A stretch of 23,837 bases of DNA. Origin: a virus. Position numbers and translations under genes: made by a program. The stretch is from IMG/VR virus record IMGVR_UViG_3300008113_000378, positions 1-23,837 of that record; one strand, 5' to 3'. The first letter of the stretch is position 1. The number at the start of each line of letters is the position of its first letter. The notes under the pieces are model-generated. The model did no database searches. It saw only the letters and a list, made by a program, of their open reading frames with translations, and was not told the origin of the DNA. Shown in pieces: positions 18,976 to 23,837 of this stretch.

Positions 18976-21900
18976 TGATGTACGTATGGTTACTGGCGGT
19001 GTACAGCCGTATGTTATTGGTGACAACTCATTCCGTGGATTGAACACGTTTGTTGACGCTAATAAACTGGAAAGTGGACAACTACAAACCGCAACAAACG
19101 TTATTCTTGATGGTGGCTCACTAGTTGGTCGCAATGGTTTTGTTGGTCAATATGATGCAACTATAACTGTAACGACTCCAACGTTAGCCAACAGTGATGG
19201 CATATGGTCAATGACTGCATATAAACAAGCAGGTCAAACCGCAAAAATTCTTTATAGCCATCGTGGTCAATTTTACGTGTATGACACATCGGCAAATACG
19301 AGAACACTACTTGGAGATGCTACGTTTCAGTCGGCTATGACAGCAGGCGGACTTTATAGTCCCAATGTTCGAGCCGTTGTATTTGGAAAGTATGTGTATG
19401 CAGCACCGGGATTAAAATCGGATAACACGTCATCAACTATCGGTTTAATGAGATTTAATCTCACAACGTCTACTGCAGAAATTATTCCCCAGATTTCTGG
19501 TACCCCAAACGTCACACCATCAGTCAAGCCATATATTTTTGCAAAAAAGAGTGTGCCTGCAACTAACCCGCATTTGTATATTGATGAATCTGTTGGTCCA
19601 TTTTTGCGTACGGATGGCAGCAATAATCTACTCAATAACGGCTCGTTTGAAAGTGTGAATTACACTAACAATTACAATGCATGGACACTTGCAAATGGTG
19701 GTTGGCAAAAAGTTGGTTCTAGTGACCCAGTTGTTAAAACATTGCCACAAACCAATAGCAATAATAACTTTCCAGCCAGCGACCAAAACATATATCAGCC
19801 AACATCAACCATTACAAAGTGTGTTGAACTTGCTAACTCTACAACAACATTTGATGGAATTTATCAGGACTGTGTGTGGACTGGCGTTGGTGCAACACAG
19901 ATATTCCCAGATGAGAATTCAAACCTAATTGATTCACAAACACCTGTTGGCGCTACGCCTGTAGGAGCAACTACATTCTCATGTACAGTATCTAACACGC
20001 CGTCTAACGGAACAGTCACACGTGCAAATCACGGGCTTATACCCGGTCAAAAAATTATGTTCACAACCACCGTTGGTTATGGGACAGCAAATTATTATGC
20101 ATGGGTCGTATCAGTTACGGATGCAAATACGTTTATAGTCACAAAATACTTAGGTGCCGTTGCTGGCACTGCATTTACATCACTTGGTACTGGAGCGTAT
20201 CAAGTGATGCGTGGCATTGGACTATTCAACGTAATGTTGTGGGCGATGAATGTTGACCAGCAGTCATCCGTTCGTGGTCAAAGTGCAAAACTGACAATCG
20301 AAGGATATCGCAGTGATGGAGCCGGTGGGACAACCGCTATTGCTGGTGCAAAACTAGAAACTATTATTGCTCCGCCAATAGCAAGAACCGGTCGTGACTG
20401 GGTTAAGTACAACGTACTAGTAGATTTTAGGGCATTCCGCAATGAAATTGTAATTGTCCGATTTAAAATAGAAAACGTAAATGCATCTGATGGTTCAGGA
20501 AAAGGCATCTACATCACAGGCATGGAATGCTATGCATCTAGCCCACGTTTAAATACGGTTGCAACAGATGCCACTACTGTTATTGATGCGGAGACACTTG
20601 TCAAAATCAAGGCAATGCAAAACAATGCCAACGTAAAAGGTTACGCTGGTTACCTTGATGGGTGCTGCATAAAATTCACGCTTCCAACTACGTCTACTAC
20701 TGTGACATTTACCGGTGGTGGTAGTACGTCTATCAATGGAACATTTACTGGAGCAAATGCATTAACGGTAGGGCGAGCAGTTAGTTTTACTAACAGTGGT
20801 GGCGCATTACCAGTAGCACTGACAGCAGGTCAAGTCTATTACGTTGTAAGCGCTACGGCGTCTATTATTACCGTAGCGTCTGTTCCGGGCGGTACTGCAA
20901 TATCCTTGGCAACTGCTGGCACCGGTACGCATACATTGACGGCGTTAGAGGACTGGAAAGACTTTGATTCCGTTTCAATACGAGCGGTAATACCTGACCT
21001 TGTTGCGCAACAGAACCCACGATTTAGGATTGGATTGCAGGAGCCAAACTCAAGTATCGAATGGGGTGGCATTGCTCAGTATGACAGAGATACCGGATAT
21101 CTAACATGGAATATCAGAGGCTTAATCAATACACGTGTTGACGGCGTAGCCCGTATGTATCTACGTTGTGAGACAGACATCAAGAATCTGTTTGACGGCG
21201 ATTTAGTTATGAGTATTGGCGCCATTTCAATTAACGGTAATTTATCTGCAGGTGTAAAATATACCTATAGGTTTAGCCGTTGGTACCAAACAGGCACTAA
21301 TCCTCCGTATATTCCCGGCACCGGTACAGGCGCATCTACCATAAGCCCAGAAGGATTTGAGAGTGAGTTATCAGCACCTAGCAATGAGATAACTGCAACG
21401 GAAGCCTTAAGCGCTTGCAATATAGTTTTGAATCCAACTGGCAGTGATTTGTCGGCTACTAACTATACGCACCTTTTAATTTACCGAGGTAGCACTGCAT
21501 ATCCGGATGCAAAATATCGTTGTATTGGTTCCGTAAAGATGGACGGAACAGTTGCATACGGAAACAACATGACAGTCTCTAAGTCAGGGACTGTTTTTAC
21601 AATTGTTGATAATGTTGCTGAATCTGCTGTGATTGATGACGGCTACAAAGGCAGCCAAGGTGCAATTTATCGTTTTGGACAAGACAACTTCCCAGTTGGT
21701 GGAACCGCTCTTGCTGTGCATCAACAAAGATTGTGGATGGCAAAAGACAATACAGTTTATGCCTCATGGTTGATTGATAGAGAAAACGAATACACAGTTA
21801 ATACTACGCTCATCCCAAGTCCGGATGACCCTGAGTATTCTGTAAAGGGTATCTCGTTAGACGTTTCATCCGACAGCAACGCCGAACGTATTGTCAATAT

Positions 21901-23131
21901 GCAGGCGTATCACGGAGACATGATGTCTAAGAATAACAGTACTGTTGCAGTCCTGTTGATATATCGGGAAAACCATATCTATCCGATAACTGGATATGAC
22001 CCAACGAACTACGCTATACAGTCATTCGTAAATCAGCCCGGTCAAGGTTTGCTTGCGCCACTTGGCATGGCTATTGTCGATGGACAACCATGGCACATTA
22101 ACCTCAATGGTGTAGCACAATTTGCTGGCACTCAAGTAGTTCCACAGTCACTGCCATTAGAACGCCTGTTTAACGTCAAGCCATACAGTCGTGCTTACAA
22201 TGCATCGTCTATATCTGCATCGGCATACGCAAAATCATTCTTGATAGCCCATGACAAATACTGCTGGGTGTTTGCTCCAGTTGTTGGTGGCACAATGCCA
22301 TCTGTTGGGTATGTATATAACACCCTCATTAAGGGTTGGACATCCGTGACATTGCCTACTGATGTTACTCATGGCGTTAGTATTTCAAGTGGAAATGATG
22401 CATCCGATTTGTATGTTGGCTCATTCAATGGGCAGATATACAAATACCAGCAATATAACGACAGTGAATACAAATACACACCTACACCTACAGGTGGGGC
22501 TAGTGCTAACCTTACCTTTGCAACGGCAATTGCTCCATTCCAAAATGGAGTAGTTGGACTCACTGTAAATGCACCAATATTAATCACGTCAAATGGTGGG
22601 TGGACTCCATCGGTAGTTGCCACCAATAACTTGTACTACATCAAGACGGTTGTAGGTAACGTTATTACTTTGTCAACAAACGTTGGATTATCTGACACTG
22701 TTACATGGACTGGTTCTGGAACCAATCCAACAATGTACCTACAGAAAACGTACACATGGCGTGTCGTAACTCGTAAGTATGGGCAAGGATTTTCGGAAGG
22801 CGTAGCGTATTACGCAAAGAACAAGGTTAATCAACTTGACTTGCACTTCCGTGGAGATTCAACAGGCACTGATATATGTTGGGGCATTGCTGGAAGTTCT
22901 GGTGCTGTATTTGCTCAAGCAAATAAGTATTACAAGATAACAAACGAACAAGCACGTGCAATACGTGGTTTAAAAATGGACGCAGTAGATTACAACTGGG
23001 AGGTTAGATTGACTAACGATTTGTCTACTGTGCCGGGATATACGGCATCGTTTGTGCCGAAACGAGAGCAGTTAAAACTCTTTGGTGTTTCGTTGCACAT
23101 GATTGAATCCGGAATACAGAGGCACAGATAA
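18968..23131 (+). CDS. Very large tail or nozzle-type virion protein
   Basis: A 1387-residue virion protein without membrane segments. The N-terminus S-F-R-G-L-N-T-F-V-D-A-N-K-L (21-34) and then L-V-G-R-N-G-F resembles the beginning of large tail or stabilisation proteins that open with a G-G-L-N-type motif. Three small beta modules recur: about residues 334-412, 577-660 (L-P-V-A-L-T-A-G-Q-V-Y-Y-V-V with G-G-T-A-I-S-L and T-G-T-H-T-L) and 1177-1255. The second matches the module of the decoration-like protein at 13149. The region A-L-A-V-H-Q-Q-R-L-W-M-A-K (about 915-927) and its successors resemble propeller blades of T7-like nozzle proteins. It overlaps the previous gene by 8 bases and the next by one. 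Confidence 0.65.
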   Translation: MADDVRMVTGGVQPYVIGDNSFRGLNTFVDANKLESGQLQTATNVILDGGSLVGRNGFVGQYDATITVTTPTLANSDGIWSMTAYKQAGQTAKILYSHRGQFYVYDTSANTRTLLGDATFQSAMTAGGLYSPNVRAVVFGKYVYAAPGLKSDNTSSTIGLMRFNLTTSTAEIIPQISGTPNVTPSVKPYIFAKKSVPATNPHLYIDESVGPFLRTDGSNNLLNNGSFESVNYTNNYNAWTLANGGWQKVGSSDPVVKTLPQTNSNNNFPASDQNIYQPTSTITKCVELANSTTTFDGIYQDCVWTGVGATQIFPDENSNLIDSQTPVGATPVGATTFSCTVSNTPSNGTVTRANHGLIPGQKIMFTTTVGYGTANYYAWVVSVTDANTFIVTKYLGAVAGTAFTSLGTGAYQVMRGIGLFNVMLWAMNVDQQSSVRGQSAKLTIEGYRSDGAGGTTAIAGAKLETIIAPPIARTGRDWVKYNVLVDFRAFRNEIVIVRFKIENVNASDGSGKGIYITGMECYASSPRLNTVATDATTVIDAETLVKIKAMQNNANVKGYAGYLDGCCIKFTLPTTSTTVTFTGGGSTSINGTFTGANALTVGRAVSFTNSGGALPVALTAGQVYYVVSATASIITVASVPGGTAISLATAGTGTHTLTALEDWKDFDSVSIRAVIPDLVAQQNPRFRIGLQEPNSSIEWGGIAQYDRDTGYLTWNIRGLINTRVDGVARMYLRCETDIKNLFDGDLVMSIGAISINGNLSAGVKYTYRFSRWYQTGTNPPYIPGTGTGASTISPEGFESELSAPSNEITATEALSACNIVLNPTGSDLSATNYTHLLIYRGSTAYPDAKYRCIGSVKMDGTVAYGNNMTVSKSGTVFTIVDNVAESAVIDDGYKGSQGAIYRFGQDNFPVGGTALAVHQQRLWMAKDNTVYASWLIDRENEYTVNTTLIPSPDDPEYSVKGISLDVSSDSNAERIVNMQAYHGDMMSKNNSTVAVLLIYRENHIYPITGYDPTNYAIQSFVNQPGQGLLAPLGMAIVDGQPWHINLNGVAQFAGTQVVPQSLPLERLFNVKPYSRAYNASSISASAYAKSFLIAHDKYCWVFAPVVGGTMPSVGYVYNTLIKGWTSVTLPTDVTHGVSISSGNDASDLYVGSFNGQIYKYQQYNDSEYKYTPTPTGGASANLTFATAIAPFQNGVVGLTVNAPILITSNGGWTPSVVATNNLYYIKTVVGNVITLSTNVGLSDTVTWTGSGTNPTMYLQKTYTWRVVTRKYGQGFSEGVAYYAKNKVNQLDLHFRGDSTGTDICWGIAGSSGAVFAQANKYYKITNEQARAIRGLKMDAVDYNWEVRLTNDLSTVPGYTASFVPKREQLKLFGVSLHMIESGIQRHR

Positions 23132-23586
23132 TGCCAACGCCACCTGTAGTAAATACGCCTCCCCCTGCACCATCATCAACAGTTGGTGTAGAGGTTCGTC
23201 CTGTAATTCCGGCAGCAAGTACGGTTATCGTTGAACAGGACTTTAATACCTACAATGAACGACCTCGTGCTGTGCCTGCGGAAATTGCGTATATAAATGT
23301 AACAGCATCTACAACTTTGGAATATACTCCCATCATAGTAAGAGTAGATGCTTCCGCTGGAGCAGTTACAATTACGTTTCCGTTGTCTAGTTCGGCATAC
23401 GGACGGCAAATATGGATTGTCAAAACTGATGCCACGGCTAACGCCGTATCTATGGCAGTTCAATCTGGTGATAACTTGTGGAGACCTGCAGCAATCACCA
23501 CTATTACAGCGCAGTATGGATGCCAATCCTACCTGAGTACATTTGATGGTACTAATGCTGGTTGGCAATACGTAGGTGGAGGGTAG
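23131..23586 (+). CDS. Short fibre-like protein with C-terminal beta domain
   Basis: A 151-residue protein. It begins with a Pro-rich, probably flexible segment (P-T-P-P-V-V-N-T-P-P-P-A-P) and ends with a beta domain seen at the ends of many phage fibres: V-R-V-D-A-S-A-G-A-V-T-I-T-F-P-L (70-85), then W-I-V-K-T-D-A-T-A-N-A-V, and a final Q-S-Y-L-S-T-F-D-G-T-N-A-G-W-Q-Y-V-G-G-G. No catalytic residues are seen. It overlaps the large tail protein by one base. It may form the tip of a fibre or attach one to the tail. Confidence 0.62.
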   Translation: MPTPPVVNTPPPAPSSTVGVEVRPVIPAASTVIVEQDFNTYNERPRAVPAEIAYINVTASTTLEYTPIIVRVDASAGAVTITFPLSSSAYGRQIWIVKTDATANAVSMAVQSGDNLWRPAAITTITAQYGCQSYLSTFDGTNAGWQYVGGG

Positions 23587-23588
23587 TC

Positions 23589-23837
23589 ATGGCACGAATA
23601 AATTTTAGTAATCCATTTCGTAAAAAGCGCAAAACGACAGAAATGTATTATCCGACCGCAGCAAATCCTGACGGTACGTTTGATTACAATGCATACGCAA
23701 ATTCGTTCTCATCTTCACCGGGAAGTAAAGCAATTGACCCTAACGCAATCATGGGGCAACTTGGTAAATTTGCTGAAGAGTACGGACCAAGCCTGCAATA
23801 TATGCAAAAGAATCCCGGCACTCGTGGCATAGTCGAA
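23589..23837 (+). CDS. Hypothetical protein, cut by the right edge
   Basis: The ATG lies two bases after the previous stop, and the frame is open for 83 codons to the window end, so the gene is incomplete. The N-terminus is basic (F-R-K-K-R-K-T-T), followed by a Ser/Tyr/Asn-rich stretch and a helical segment with M-G-Q-L-G-K-F-A-E-E-Y-G. It is not recognised. In this position it may be an internal virion or tail-tip protein. Only the N-terminus can be judged. Confidence 0.7.
   Translation, partial: MARINFSNPFRKKRKTTEMYYPTAANPDGTFDYNAYANSFSSSPGSKAIDPNAIMGQLGKFAEEYGPSLQYMQKNPGTRGIVE

Noticed and set aside
1-23837. tRNA, rRNA, CRISPR, integrase, transposase or attachment sites
   Set aside because: Looked for by eye on both strands; no cloverleaf, regular spaced repeats or recombinase motifs were found.

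Overview
The window is a stretch of a tailed double-stranded DNA phage genome. The evidence is a contiguous plus-strand packaging and virion block: zinc-finger small terminase, large terminase, portal, scaffold, major capsid protein, decoration-like protein, two head-tail adaptors, holin-like proteins, fibre and tail proteins. No integrase, tape-measure gene, tRNA, CRISPR array or rRNA was seen. The order portal, scaffold, capsid, two adaptors, then one very large tail protein, with no tape measure so far, suggests a short-tailed (podovirus-like) phage. This is inference, because the right edge cuts a gene. DUF5872- and DUF6321-type proteins are, from memory, common in aquatic phages. Base composition looks like mid-40s % GC by eye.

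Layout. Positions 1-323 hold no convincing complete gene but contain a G/C-tract-rich element with nested inverted repeats. Positions 324-1126 (plus) encode a DUF5872-like protein and dUTPase, followed by a candidate small RNA ending in a bidirectional terminator (1188-1229). Positions 1248-3064 are a minus-strand block: a repeat-helix microprotein, an HNH endonuclease, a phage hypothetical, an XRE repressor-like protein, an unknown, a second HTH protein and a DUF2829/Tad2-like protein (possible Thoeris anti-defence). Plus-strand SSB is divergent from this block and is followed by a small putative ribbon-helix-helix protein. That protein converges on, and overlaps, a minus-strand LuxR-type HTH gene and its Cys/His-rich partner. 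Positions 4303-6193 (plus) are five tightly packed small proteins, mostly basic. A single minus-strand DUF3310 gene sits between these and the late operon, which runs from 6432 past the right edge without a visible terminator.

How it works together. dUTPase, SSB and the regulators look like early or replication functions, 4303-6193 is an accessory cassette of unknown role, and 6432-23837 makes and packages the virion. Three gene starts (DUF2829-like, ssb, DUF3310) have a -10-like hexamer exactly six bases before the ATG and no Shine-Dalgarno sequence, which predicts leaderless mRNAs. Downstream genes in the same operons mostly carry Shine-Dalgarno sequences. Leaderless transcription is frequent in Actinobacteria and Deinococcus-Thermus, so an actinobacterial aquatic host is possible but unproven.

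Most promising for something new: the 1107-1229 small-RNA candidate, the leaderless promoter set, the Tad2-like protein, and the two opposite-strand paralogues built from three E-x-x-E-[HY]-[GRK] repeats.
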